A program made the position numbers and the translations under genes. From Amycolatopsis camponoti (GTDB taxonomy: Bacteria; Actinomycetota; Actinomycetes; Mycobacteriales; Pseudonocardiaceae): a DNA stretch of 64,000 nt. The DNA lies in contig NZ_CABVGP010000001.1 in the NCBI RefSeq assembly GCF_902497555.1, positions 3,328,501 through 3,392,500 of the forward strand, given 5' to 3'. Below are positions 7,591-17,200 of the stretch, one piece after another. Within the stretch, counting starts at the first letter, position 1, and every line of letters starts with the position of its first letter. The notes under the pieces were generated by a model. It was not told the DNA's origin. It was given only the letters and a program-made list of their open reading frames with translations, and ran no database searches.

Positions 7591-8826
7591 TCACTGCTCG
7601 CCCGGCGGCGGCGTGCCCAGCAACTGGTGCGCCCGGAGGGTCATCTGGATCTCCAGGCGCTGCGCCGGATCCGTCAGCCGGTCGCCGAAGAGGTCGCTCA
7701 GCTGGCTCACGCGGTAGCGCACCGTCTGCGGGTGGACGCCCAGTGCCTGCGCGATGTCCGGCGTGTTCCCGTTGTGCTCCAGCCAGCTCAGCAACGTGTC
7801 CGCCAACCGGACCTGCTGCTTCACCGTCAGGCCCGCGAACGGTGCGAGGGTCTTCGCCGACAGCTCGTCGAGCAGGAACCGGTCCAGCAGCAGCCAGTGC
7901 GTCGCCAGGTGGTCGGCCGTGTGCGTCACCGCGCCGTCGCCGACCAGGCCGCGGCGGACCAGGTCGAGCGTGCGGCGCGCCCACCGTGCCGACGTCGCCG
8001 CGTCGGCCGGCCGGACCCGGGGGCCGACGGCCGCGCGCCACCCCGGCAGCCGACCTTCGAGACCGCGCAGGTCGCGGTCCGGGTTCGGGGTCAGCAGGCA
8101 GGGCTCGGTGCCTTCGAGGTCGAGCAGGACGTCGTCGGCGACCTGGGGAGCCGGGGTCAGGTGCTGGTCGCTGCGCGGGTCGAGCGCGACGACCGTGACC
8201 CACTTCGGCATGGCCCACTTCGCGGCCTCGGCCATCGTCGCGATCGTCGCCGGGGACGACGGCGGGCTGGCCAGGAGGAGTTCGAGCAGCCGGCGGCGAC
8301 GGCGTTCGAGCGTGCCGGTCGCCATCGCCTGCGCCAGGGTGTACCCCTCGACGGAGTACGACGAAATCTCTTCCACGTAAGCGAAAATCGCCTCCGCGCC
8401 GACGCACAGCACGGCAGCGGGGAAGCGGTGCGCCTGGCCCAGCTCCGCGACGTATCGCCACGCCGCGCGGCCGCCCGCGCGGTACGCGGCCTGGAGCGAG
8501 TTCAGGCTGCCGCCGTCGTGGTGAACGCGCTTTCCCACCTCCCGGAACAGCTTCGGCCAGTTGTCCTCTGTGGACGGTACGGTGTCGATGCTGTCTATGC
8601 AGCTGAGCACGGCCTGCTCGATCGCCAGCACGATCATCTTCCCGAACTCGCCCTCGAGGGGCTTGGCGTACTCGGGCACGGCCCGCTGGATCTCTTCGAG
8701 GATCCGCCGGGCGATGGGGTCCGCGTGCGCCCGGAACCGCCGCGCGAGCTCGGTGGGCAGCGAGCACCACAGCTGCTGCGCCCGGCCGGTGCCGCGGGGG
8801 TGCGGGACGGTGATCGTCCGGGTCAT
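7591..8826 (-). CDS. PucR-type transcriptional regulator
   Basis: About 411 residues. The C-terminus carries the PucR helix-turn-helix: TLLSWLEHNGNTPDIAQALGVHPQTVRYRVSQL. The N-terminal half has the RsbRD-like all-helical arrangement seen in actinobacterial PucR proteins (LPTELARRFRAHADPIARRILEEI). ATG 8826 has AAAGGGG about 5-8 nt upstream; a GTG two codons earlier overlaps this site. The gene is divergent from the MMPL-led lipid locus and 258 bp away, so it is a good candidate for its regulator. It resembles the regulator at 25970 in layout and in the HTH, so the two flank the lipid locus. The effector is unknown. Confidence 0.85.
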   Translation of the reverse strand: MTRTITVPHPRGTGRAQQLWCSLPTELARRFRAHADPIARRILEEIQRAVPEYAKPLEGEFGKMIVLAIEQAVLSCIDSIDTVPSTEDNWPKLFREVGKRVHHDGGSLNSLQAAYRAGGRAAWRYVAELGQAHRFPAAVLCVGAEAIFAYVEEISSYSVEGYTLAQAMATGTLERRRRRLLELLLASPPSSPATIATMAEAAKWAMPKWVTVVALDPRSDQHLTPAPQVADDVLLDLEGTEPCLLTPNPDRDLRGLEGRLPGWRAAVGPRVRPADAATSARWARRTLDLVRRGLVGDGAVTHTADHLATHWLLLDRFLLDELSAKTLAPFAGLTVKQQVRLADTLLSWLEHNGNTPDIAQALGVHPQTVRYRVSQLSDLFGDRLTDPAQRLEIQMTLRAHQLLGTPPPGEQ

Positions 8827-9084
8827 GGCCACCCCTTTCCGCTTCGGCGCGAAGGGTCATGTACTCACACGGAAACGAGATTGGCAACCGCCGGGCCTGC
8901 GTCCGGACCCGGTTCTGTCATGCCGGGGCCAAGGGTCGCACACATCTTTGTCACGCGTCCGACAAGCGGCGGAACACTCACGGCCGCAAGGGTTTCCGGA
9001 ATTCGATTTGTGATCCCGGCCCGTATCTTCGCGGCCCATTCCGTTGTTAGCGTGATCAACAGGGGTGTGCGGAAGGAGAACGGG
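8827..9084. promoter_or_regulatory. Divergent promoter region between PucR and the lipid locus
   Basis: 258 bp with lower GC than the coding DNA and no gene. An imperfect dyad TGTT-N9-AACA lies at about 9044-9060, close to the MMPL ribosome site AAGGAGA (9073-9079). It is a plausible place for regulator binding, but nothing matches a known consensus well. Confidence 0.35.
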
Positions 9085-11079
9085 ATGACGGCCGTCGTTT
9101 CGTGGTGCTTCCGCTGGTCCGGCCTGGTCGCGGCACTGTGGCTGACGGCGCTGGCGGGGCTCGTCGCCGCCGTCCTGCACACCGGCGCGGACTTCCGCGA
9201 CACGGTGGACCTGCCCGCCGCCGACAGCACCGCCGCGGCCCGTCTGCTGCACCGCACCGGCGCCGAAGAACGCGTGGTCGTCCACGTGCCGGACGGCCCG
9301 GTCGACACCGGCACCGGCCGCGCCCGGCTCGCCGCGTTCGCCGCCCGGCTGGCGACGATTCCGCACGTCGTGGCCGTGGGCCCGCCGCCGGGCCAGGTGT
9401 CGGCCGACCACCGGACCGCGGTCCTGCCCGTCCGGTTCGACGCGCCGGCCGCCGACCTCGGCCAGGGCACCGCGGACGCCTTCGCCGACGTCGTCCGCGG
9501 TGCCGGCGACCTCACCGCCGGCGCGACCGGAGAGCTGGCCGCGATGACGGCGGCCGCGCCCGACCTGGGCAACGCCGCGATCGGCCTGCTCGCCGCGGCC
9601 CTGGTGCTGCTGGTGACGTTTCGCTCGGCGGCGTGCGTCCTGCTCCCGGTCGTCACGGCGTCGGTGTCCGTCGGCTGCGCGCTGGCCGCGGTCACGCTGT
9701 TGTCGCACGTCATGACCGTCCCGAAGATCAGCACCGAGATCGCCGCGCTGCTGGGCCTCGGGGTCGGCGTCGACTACGCGCTGTTCGTGCTCACCCGCTT
9801 CCGGCAGGGCCGCCGCGAAGGCGCGGAAACCGCGGCGGCACTGGCCGTCGCGGCGGCGACGTCGGGTCGCAGCGTGGTCTTCGCCGGGGTCACCGTCTGC
9901 GTCTCGCTGGCCGGGATGCTGACCGTCGGTCTGCCGTTCCTCGACGGGATCGCCGTCGCCGCCGCGGTTTCCGTGCTGCTCACCGCGACCGCCGCGCTGA
10001 CCCTGCTGCCCGCGTTGCTGCGGCCGGTGGCGGCGCGGATGCGGATCCCGGCGGAGGGGAGCGGCCGCCGCTGGGCCGGGCTCGCGCGGTCGGTGACCGG
10101 GCGGCCGGGTCCGTACACGCTCGCCGCGGTGCTGGTCGTGGCCGTGCTCGCGCTGCCGATGACCGGCCTGCGGTTCGGCGTGCCGGACGCCGCGCTCGAC
10201 CCGCCCGGCAGCGTCACGCGGACGGCCGCCGAACTGCTCCGGGACGGGTTCGGCCCGGGCGCAGACGCTCCGCTGCTGGTGGTGGGCACCGGCGACCCGT
10301 CGCTGGGGACGCTGCGCGAGGCGCTCCTCGCCCGCGCCGACGTCGGCCCGCCCGCGACGCTGCCCCACGGCGGCTGGCTCCTCACCGTCACCCCGCGCAC
10401 CGCGCCCGGCGACCCGGCCACCGGCGAGCTGCTGACCTGGACGAGGGCGATGGTCACGACGATCGGCGGCCCGGACACGCACGTCGGCGGGCTCGTCGCG
10501 GCCCGAGCCGACTTCTCCGCGGCCATCACCGCGCGGCTCCCGCTGTTCCTCTTCAGCGTCGTCGGCATCTCGGTGCTGCTGCTGGCCTGGGTGTTCCGGA
10601 GCGTGGTGATCCCGCTGACGGCGGCGGTGATGAACCTGCTGACCGCGGCCGCGACGACCGGCGCGGTCGTGTTCGCCTTCGGCGGGCCGATCGAGCCGTA
10701 CCTGCCGGTGTTCCTGTTCGCCGGCCTGTTCGGCCTGTCGATGGACTACGAGGTCTTCCTCATCGCGCGCATCCAGGAGGCGTGGCGCCGCCGCGGTGAC
10801 ACGCGGGCCGCGGTCGTCGAGGGCGTCGCGGCGACCGGCCGGACCATCACCGCGGCCGCGCTGATCATGGCGCTGGTGTTCGTGGCGTTCGCCTTCGTGG
10901 ACGCGCGTGTCGTGCGGGAGGCCGGGACCGGGCTGACCGTCGCGGTGCTCTTCGACGCGGTGGTCGTCCGGTGCGTGCTGGTCCCGGCGGTGATGGCGTG
11001 GTTCGGCGAGGCCAACTGGTGGTTCCCGCGGCGCTCGCGCGCCCCGGCCGCCCGCGAACTGGTGGGGAGCGCGCGATGA
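9085..11079 (+). CDS. MMPL family (RND) lipid transporter
   Basis: A 664-residue transporter with two repeats, each a membrane helix, an extracytoplasmic loop and a bundle of helices. The proton-relay Asp motifs are present: GVGVDYALFVLTRFRQG near residue 227 and LSMDYEVFLIARIQE near residue 552. MMPL proteins export lipids or lipid-linked molecules across the inner membrane in actinobacteria. This one is shorter than mycobacterial MmpL3 and lacks its long C-terminal tail. ATG 9085 follows AAGGAGA. The stop overlaps the MFS start (ATGA), so the two are translationally coupled, and the position before the FAAL/PKS genes suggests export of their product. An upstream in-frame extension to 7561 is antisense to the pucR gene and was not accepted. 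Confidence 0.88.
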   Translation: MTAVVSWCFRWSGLVAALWLTALAGLVAAVLHTGADFRDTVDLPAADSTAAARLLHRTGAEERVVVHVPDGPVDTGTGRARLAAFAARLATIPHVVAVGPPPGQVSADHRTAVLPVRFDAPAADLGQGTADAFADVVRGAGDLTAGATGELAAMTAAAPDLGNAAIGLLAAALVLLVTFRSAACVLLPVVTASVSVGCALAAVTLLSHVMTVPKISTEIAALLGLGVGVDYALFVLTRFRQGRREGAETAAALAVAAATSGRSVVFAGVTVCVSLAGMLTVGLPFLDGIAVAAAVSVLLTATAALTLLPALLRPVAARMRIPAEGSGRRWAGLARSVTGRPGPYTLAAVLVVAVLALPMTGLRFGVPDAALDPPGSVTRTAAELLRDGFGPGADAPLLVVGTGDPSLGTLREALLARADVGPPATLPHGGWLLTVTPRTAPGDPATGELLTWTRAMVTTIGGPDTHVGGLVAARADFSAAITARLPLFLFSVVGISVLLLAWVFRSVVIPLTAAVMNLLTAAATTGAVVFAFGGPIEPYLPVFLFAGLFGLSMDYEVFLIARIQEAWRRRGDTRAAVVEGVAATGRTITAAALIMALVFVAFAFVDARVVREAGTGLTVAVLFDAVVVRCVLVPAVMAWFGEANWWFPRRSRAPAARELVGSAR

Positions 11080-12473
11080 CCCGGCGGACCCTGGTGCTGA
11101 TCGCGCTCGGCGCCTTCGTCACGACCCTGGACAACACCATCGTCGCGGCCGGCGCGCCCTCGATCGCCCGCGATCTCGGGCTCGACCTCGGGACGCTGCA
11201 GTGGGTCGCCCTCGGCTACATGCTCCCGTTCGCCGGCCTGCTCCTGGTGGCGGGCACCCTGATCGACCGCTGGGGCCGGCGCCCGGCGCTGCTGGCCGGG
11301 CTGCTCGCGTTCGGGATCGGCGCGGCCGCCGGCGGGCTCGCCGGGGCGACGAGCCTGCTCGTCGCCGCCCGGGTGCTGCAGGGCGCGGCGGCCGCGTTCC
11401 TGGTGCCCGGCCTGCTCAGCCTGCTGCGGTCGAACCTCGACGCGCGGGGCCGGACGCTCGGCGCCGCCGTGTGGACCGCGTGCCTGGCCGCCGCGCTGGC
11501 GCTGGGCCCGGCGCTCGGCGGGCTGCTGAGCGAATACCTCGGCTGGGCCTGGATCTTCTTCGTCAACCTCCCGTTCGTGGCGGCGATGCTCGTGCTGCTG
11601 CCGGGGACGGTGCCGGCCGGCCGCGAACCGCCTGGACCGCGTCCGGCGATCGGGGCGATGACCGTCGTGACGGCCAGCCTGGTCCTGCTCACCGCGGCGC
11701 TCGTCGAACTCGGTGAGAACCCTCGGGCCGGGGTCGCGCTGCTCGCCGCGGGCCTCGCGCTCGGCGCCGGGTTCGTGCTCCGGGAGCGCCGGGCGCGTGA
11801 CCGGCTGGTGCCGGCGGACCTGACCGGCAACCGGGTGTTCGCCGGCTCGCTCGCCGTGCAGGTGCTGTGGGGCCTGGGGATCTCGGGCATCGTCTTCTTC
11901 ACGCCGTTGCTGCACCAGGAGTTCCTCGGTCTCGACCCGGTCCGGGCGGGGTTGCCGCTGGCCCTGGTCGCGGTCGCCGTGGTGGCCGCGACGCCGCCCG
12001 TGCCGTGGGCGGTCGCCCGGTTCGGTCCACATCGGACGGTCGGCGCCGGGCTCGCCGTGGTCGCCGGCGGCCTGCTCGCGCTCGCCGCCGTGAACCACCT
12101 CCCGGCGATCGGCCCGCGGGTGCCCGGGCTGGTGCTGATCGGGGCCGGTTCGGCGTTCACGACGCCGTTGACGTCGCACGCGCTGGACGTCGTGGCCGAA
12201 CGGCGGTCCGGCACGGCGTCCGGGCTGCTCACGGCGTCGCGCGAGCTGTCGAGCGCACTGGGGGTGGCGCTGATCGGCGCGGTCCTGACGGCGGTCCGGG
12301 CGATCCGGCTCGACGCGGGCGCGCCGGCGGGAGTGGCGCTGGCCACGGGGTACACCGCCGGCCTCCTCACCGCGGCCGGGTTGACGCTCGCCGGCGCGCT
12401 GCTGGCCGTGCGCGTGGTGGGCGGCCCGTCCGCCGCGACCTCGTCGCCGCGTGACAAACGCGCGGTGCCGTAA
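11076..12473 (+). CDS. MFS drug/lipid exporter, DHA2 (14-helix) type
   Basis: 465 residues with about 14 hydrophobic segments. The N-terminal motif LDNTIVAAGAPSIARDL, motif A (GTLIDRWGRRPAL, near residue 61) and an antiporter motif C region (ALALGPALGGLL, near residue 140) identify an EmrB/QacA-type proton antiporter. It overlaps the MMPL stop by ATGA, so the two transporters are made together. Transport of the neighbouring pathway product or self-resistance are both possible; the substrate is not evident. The gene ends 92 bp before the FAAL start. Confidence 0.87.
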   Translation: MTRRTLVLIALGAFVTTLDNTIVAAGAPSIARDLGLDLGTLQWVALGYMLPFAGLLLVAGTLIDRWGRRPALLAGLLAFGIGAAAGGLAGATSLLVAARVLQGAAAAFLVPGLLSLLRSNLDARGRTLGAAVWTACLAAALALGPALGGLLSEYLGWAWIFFVNLPFVAAMLVLLPGTVPAGREPPGPRPAIGAMTVVTASLVLLTAALVELGENPRAGVALLAAGLALGAGFVLRERRARDRLVPADLTGNRVFAGSLAVQVLWGLGISGIVFFTPLLHQEFLGLDPVRAGLPLALVAVAVVAATPPVPWAVARFGPHRTVGAGLAVVAGGLLALAAVNHLPAIGPRVPGLVLIGAGSAFTTPLTSHALDVVAERRSGTASGLLTASRELSSALGVALIGAVLTAVRAIRLDAGAPAGVALATGYTAGLLTAAGLTLAGALLAVRVVGGPSAATSSPRDKRAVP

Positions 12474-12506
12474 TCCGTGTGCCGGTGAGTATCGGAATTC
12501 CCTTGA

Positions 12507-12534
12507 TTGACAACCGTCCCGGAGCAGCTATTCA
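12507..12534 (+). promoter_or_regulatory. Possible promoter of the FAAL-PKS-AccD operon
   Basis: In an AT-richer 92-bp gap, TTGACA (12507-12512) and TATTCA (12529-12534) are spaced 16 bp apart, 30-60 bp before the FAAL start. This suggests that the biosynthetic genes have their own promoter in addition to read-through from the transporters. Confidence 0.35.
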
Positions 12535-12565
12535 CTGCGCCGGTAAACGCTATCTGCGAGGAGCC

Positions 12566-14293
12566 ATGGAAACCATTTCCCAGCCGGTTCCCGTCACCGG
12601 GGAAACCATCGACGACCGTGCGTCCTTCGCGACCCTCCTGGGCCGGTGGGCCCGGGTGCTCGGCGACGAGGCCGCCGTGACCCACCTGGACCACCGCGCC
12701 GGCGGGGACGGCCGGGCGGTCACGCTCACCTGGCGCGAGCTCGACGAGCGGGTCAGCGCGGTCGCCGCGCGGCTGAGCGGGATCGCGGTCGCGGGGGACC
12801 GGGCGGCGGTGCTCGCCGGGCAGTCCGTGGACTACGTCGTCGCGTTCCTCGGCGCGATCCGCGCGGGGCTGGTCGCCGTGCCGCTGTTCGCTCCCGGCCT
12901 GCCCGGGCACGCGGGCCGGCTGGTCGCGACGCTCGCCGACTGCGCCCCCCGCGTCGTGCTCACGACGACCGGCGACCTCGACGCGGTGCACGCCTTTCTC
13001 GCCGGTGCGGCCGCACCGGCCGTGGTCGCCGTCGACGCGCTGACGCCGGCCGAACCGCGGGACTGGCTTTCGCCGGATCCGGACGCGGTGGCGTACCTGC
13101 AGTACACGTCGGGTTCCACGCGCTCGCCCGCCGGGGTCGTGCTGACCCACCGCAACGTCCTGGCCAACGCCCGCCAGGCGTGCACCGCCTACGGTGTGGA
13201 GAGCCGGACGACCTCGACGGTCAGCTGGCTTCCGCTCTTCCACGACATGGGCCTGATCCTCGGCATCGGCGCGCCGATGGTCGGCGGCATGGCGTCGGTG
13301 CTGATGGATCCGCTGGCGTTCCTCGAGCGGCCGTCGCGGTGGCTGCGCGCGCTGTCGGCCAGCCCGGGTGCGATCAGCGCGGCGCCCAACTTCGCCTACG
13401 CCTACTGCGCATCGCGGGTGTCCGACGCCGAGAAGAGCTACCTGGACCTGAGCCGGGTCGTCTCGCTGATCAACGGCAGCGAACCGGTGCTGCCGGCCAC
13501 GATCGCGAAGTTCGAGGCCGCCTTCGCCGAATGCGGGCTGCGGCCGGAGGTCCACCGGTCGTCCTACGGCCTGGCCGAGGCCACCGTGCTCGTTTCCGTG
13601 TCCGACGCCGGAAAACCGGCCCGGCAGGTCACGTTCGACCGCGACCGGCTCGCCGCCGGGACCGCGGTGCCGGCCGCGTCCGGGTCGACCCTCGTTTCGT
13701 GCGGCCGCCCGGCCGGGCAGCGCGTGCGGATCGCCGATCCCGGCACCGGCGAAGCTCTCGAGCCCGGCGAGGTCGGCGAGATCCGGGTCAGCGGCCCGAA
13801 CGTCGGTCGCGGCTACTGGGGCCGGGACTCGTCGGCGACCTTCGGCCTGCCGCCGCTCGACCCGGAGACCGGCGAGGGCTGGCTGGCGACCGGGGACCTC
13901 GGCGTGGTGTTCGAGGGCGAGCTGTTCGTCACCGGCCGGCTGAAGGACCTGGTCGTCGTCGACGGCCGCAACCACTACCCGCAGGACGTCGAGCAGACGG
14001 TGGAGGAGCACCCGGCCGTCCGGCCGCACTCGGCCGCCGTCTTCGCGATCGGCACCGACGGCGGGGAAGCCGCGGTCGTCGCGCTGGAACGCGCCAAGAA
14101 CTCCGACGCCGACGTCGCCGAGGTGACGGCCGCGGTGCGGTCGGCGGTGTCGGCCGGGCACGGCCTGCGCCTGCACGACGTCGTCGTCCTGGCGCCCGGG
14201 GAGGTGCCCCGGACGTCCAGTGGCAAGATCAGCCGGGCGCACAGCCGGGCGTCCTACCTGGACGGTGCGCTGGCCGGGCGGCGGCTCGGATGA
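12566..14293 (+). CDS. Fatty acyl-AMP ligase (FAAL), FadD32-like
   Basis: 575 residues. FAALs activate long fatty acids as acyl-AMP and hand them to a carrier domain instead of CoA. Landmarks: YLQYTSGSTRSPAG near residue 178, WLPLFHDMGLI, SYGLAEAT, VVDGRNHYPQD near residue 467 and PRTSSGKISR with the catalytic Lys near residue 552. From memory, VDGRNHYPQD, PRTSSGKI and the closing YLDG motif closely follow mycobacterial FadD32, the enzyme that loads Pks13. ATG 12566 has GAGGAG 3-8 nt upstream. Its stop overlaps the PKS start (ATGA), and that PKS begins with a carrier domain, so the likely job is loading a fatty acyl chain onto PKS Ser31. The chain length is unknown. Confidence 0.9.
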   Translation: METISQPVPVTGETIDDRASFATLLGRWARVLGDEAAVTHLDHRAGGDGRAVTLTWRELDERVSAVAARLSGIAVAGDRAAVLAGQSVDYVVAFLGAIRAGLVAVPLFAPGLPGHAGRLVATLADCAPRVVLTTTGDLDAVHAFLAGAAAPAVVAVDALTPAEPRDWLSPDPDAVAYLQYTSGSTRSPAGVVLTHRNVLANARQACTAYGVESRTTSTVSWLPLFHDMGLILGIGAPMVGGMASVLMDPLAFLERPSRWLRALSASPGAISAAPNFAYAYCASRVSDAEKSYLDLSRVVSLINGSEPVLPATIAKFEAAFAECGLRPEVHRSSYGLAEATVLVSVSDAGKPARQVTFDRDRLAAGTAVPAASGSTLVSCGRPAGQRVRIADPGTGEALEPGEVGEIRVSGPNVGRGYWGRDSSATFGLPPLDPETGEGWLATGDLGVVFEGELFVTGRLKDLVVVDGRNHYPQDVEQTVEEHPAVRPHSAAVFAIGTDGGEAAVVALERAKNSDADVAEVTAAVRSAVSAGHGLRLHDVVVLAPGEVPRTSSGKISRAHSRASYLDGALAGRRLG

Positions 14294-17200
14294 CCACGAC
14301 GGACGCGGTGCGCGCGTGGCTGCTCGCCCGGCTCGGCCCGGTCGACCCCGACCGGCCGCTGAACGAGACGGGACTGTCCTCACGGGACGCGACGGCCCTC
14401 GCGGCCGACCTCGGGCAGTTCGTCGGCCGGCCCCTGGACGTGACGCTCGTCTGGCAGTACCCGACGATCTCCGCGCTGGCCGCCCATCTGTCCACAGGGG
14501 AATCATCGCCGGTCGCGCTGCTCCCGGACGCCGTCGACGAGCCGATCGCGGTCGTCGGCCTCGGCTGCCGGCTGCCGGGCGGGATCGACTCGCCGGAGGC
14601 GTTCTGGCGGTTCCTCGAGGCCGGGGGTGACGGCATCGGCGACGTCCCCGAAGGTCGCTGGGAGACGTTCGCGCCGGCGTCGGACCTCGCCGGGTTGCCG
14701 CTGCGGGGCGGGTTCCTCGACGACGTCGCCGGGTTCGACGCGGAGTTCTTCGGCATCACCCCGCGCGAGGCCTCGGCGATGGACCCGCAGCAGCGGCTCC
14801 TGCTGGAGGTCGCGTGGGCGGCACTGGAGCACGCCGGGATCCCGCCGTCCGGGTTGCGCGGCAGCCGGACCGGTGTCTTCGTCGGGCTGTCGGCCACCGA
14901 GTACAGCTCGCTGACGATGACCGACGTCGGCGGCGTCGACGTCTGGTCGGGCACGGGCGCCGCCGCGAGCATCGCCGCCAACCGGCTGTCGTACCTGCTG
15001 GACCTGCGCGGACCGAGTCTCACGCTCGACACGGCGTGCTCGTCGTCGCTGGTCGCGGTGCACCAGGCGGTGCAGAGCTTGCGGTCCGGGGAGAGCGAGC
15101 TGGCGCTGGCCGCCGGGGTGAACGTGTTGCTGTCGCCCGGCATCACCGCGGGCTTCCACCGCGCCGGGGTGCTGGCCGCGGACGGGCACTGCAAGCCGTT
15201 CGACGCGGGCGCCGACGGCATCGCGCGCGGCGAGGGCTGCGGGGTGGTCGTGCTGAAGCCGCTGCGGGCGGCGCGCCGGGCGGGTGACCGGGTGCTGGCG
15301 GTCCTGCGCGGCAGCGCGGTGAACTCGGACGGCCGGTCCAACGGCATGACGGCACCCAACCCGCTGGCGCAGGCCGATCTGCTGCGTTCGGCCTACGCGG
15401 CGGCCGGCGTCGATCCGTCCTCTGTGGACTACGTCGAGGCGCACGGGACGGGTACGCCGCTGGGTGATCCGCTGGAGGCGGGAGCCTTGTCGGCGGTGCT
15501 CGGGCGCGAGGCCGGTCGTCCGCTGCTGCTGGGGTCGGTGAAGAGCAACCTGGGCCACCTCGAAGGAGCGGCGGGCATCGCGGGGCTGCTCAAGGTGGTG
15601 CTGGCGATGACGCACCGGCGGCTGCCGCCGAGCCTGCACTTCCGGGAACCGAATCCGCACATCGACTTCACCGGGCTGCGGGTGGTGACGTCGGGCACGG
15701 ATTGGCCCCGCTACTCGGGGACGGCGCGCGCCGGGGTGTCGGCGTTCGGCTTCGGCGGGACCAACGCGCACGTCGTGGTCGAGGAGTGGCCGGCGGCGTC
15801 GTTCCCGGTGCGGGTGGACGGGGTCGAAGGGCCATCGGTGTTCGCCCTGTCGGCCCGGTCGGCGGAGGTGGTGCGGGCGCGGGCGGCTGAGCTGGCGGAG
15901 TGGGTCGAGAGGTCGTCGGTGCCGCTGGCGGCGGTGGCGTCGACGCTCGCCCATCGGCGCGAGCACCTGCCGGTCCGTGGCGCGGTGGTGGGGGAGAGCC
16001 GTGAGGAGGTGGTGGCGGGGTTGCGGGAGCTGGCCGCGGGCGGCGGTCTGTATGGGCAGGGGTCGGTGGGTGGTCTGCCGCGGCTTGTCGTGAGTGAGAA
16101 ACAGTGTTCTAACCCTGTTTCTCACTCACGACCGGCCACGGGAGAGCCCGAGGTGGTCTTCGTCTTCTCCGGCTACGGCTCCCAGTGGTCCGGCATGGGA
16201 CGTCGGTTCCTGGGCTCCGAACCCGCCTTCCGCGCCGAGGTCGAGGCGCTCGATCCCGCCTTCCGCGCCGAAACCGGCGCCTCCCTCCGGGACCTTCTCG
16301 AGCGCGAACCCGGCGACCTCGCCACCACCCAGCTCGCCCTCTTCGGCATGCAGCTCGCCTTGGCCGCGCTCTGGCGCGCCCACGGCGTCACGCCGGCCGC
16401 GGTCCTCGGCCACTCCATGGGCGAGGTCGCCGCGGCCGTCGTCGCCGGGGCGCTCGACGTCCGCGATGGCCTGCGCGTCATGGCCACCCGGGCGCGGCTG
16501 CTCGCCGAACTCGACCGCAGCGGTGAAGGCGCCATGGCCGTCGTCGAACTGTCGCCCGCCGAGCTGGCGGACTTCCCCGAAGTCACCGTCGCCGTCTACG
16601 CGTCGCCCACCCAGTGCACCGTGAGCGGCGCCGCGGACCAGGTCGATGCCCTCGTCGAGCACGCCGAACGCGAAGGACGGCTCGCCCGGCGGCTCGCCGT
16701 CGGCGGAGCCGGGCACTCCGCCGCCGTCGACGCCGTGCTCGACCGCTTCCGCGGCGAGATCGGGACCATCCGGCCCGGGAAGCCGGAAATACCCTGCTAC
16801 ACCACGGTTCTCGACGATCCCCGGGAGACTCCGGCCTTCGACGTCGGCTACTGGGCCGCGAACCTGCGCCGTCCGGTGCGGTTCAGCCAAGCGCTGACCG
16901 CCGCCGCGGACGACGGGCACACCGTCTTCGTCGAAGTGTCCCCGCATCCCGTCGCCCTCGCCGCCGTCGAACAGACCACCGGCGAACACGCCCTGCCCTC
17001 CGCGAGCCGCCGGATCGACGAACGGGCCGCGTTCCTCACCAGCCTCGCCCGGCTGCACGTCCGCGGCCACCGCGGTGCCCTGGACGCCCGGCCCCGCACC
17101 GCGCCGGTCGACCTGCCGGGTCCCGTCTGGCGCCACGAGCGGTTCTGGCCGAAGCGCCGGACCCACGCCCACGGCGGGCACCCGCTGCTGGGTGTCCACA

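Noticed and set aside
12646..14289. Open extension of the PKS frame far upstream of 14290
   Set aside because: It is the out-of-frame shadow of the FAAL gene (arginine/proline-rich, no family resemblance). The ATGA overlap at 14290 and the canonical ACP fix the true start.
11216..14506. 1096-codon open frame on the minus strand
   Set aside because: Antisense to the MFS and FAAL genes, with repetitive Arg/Gly/Pro composition and no recognisable domain.
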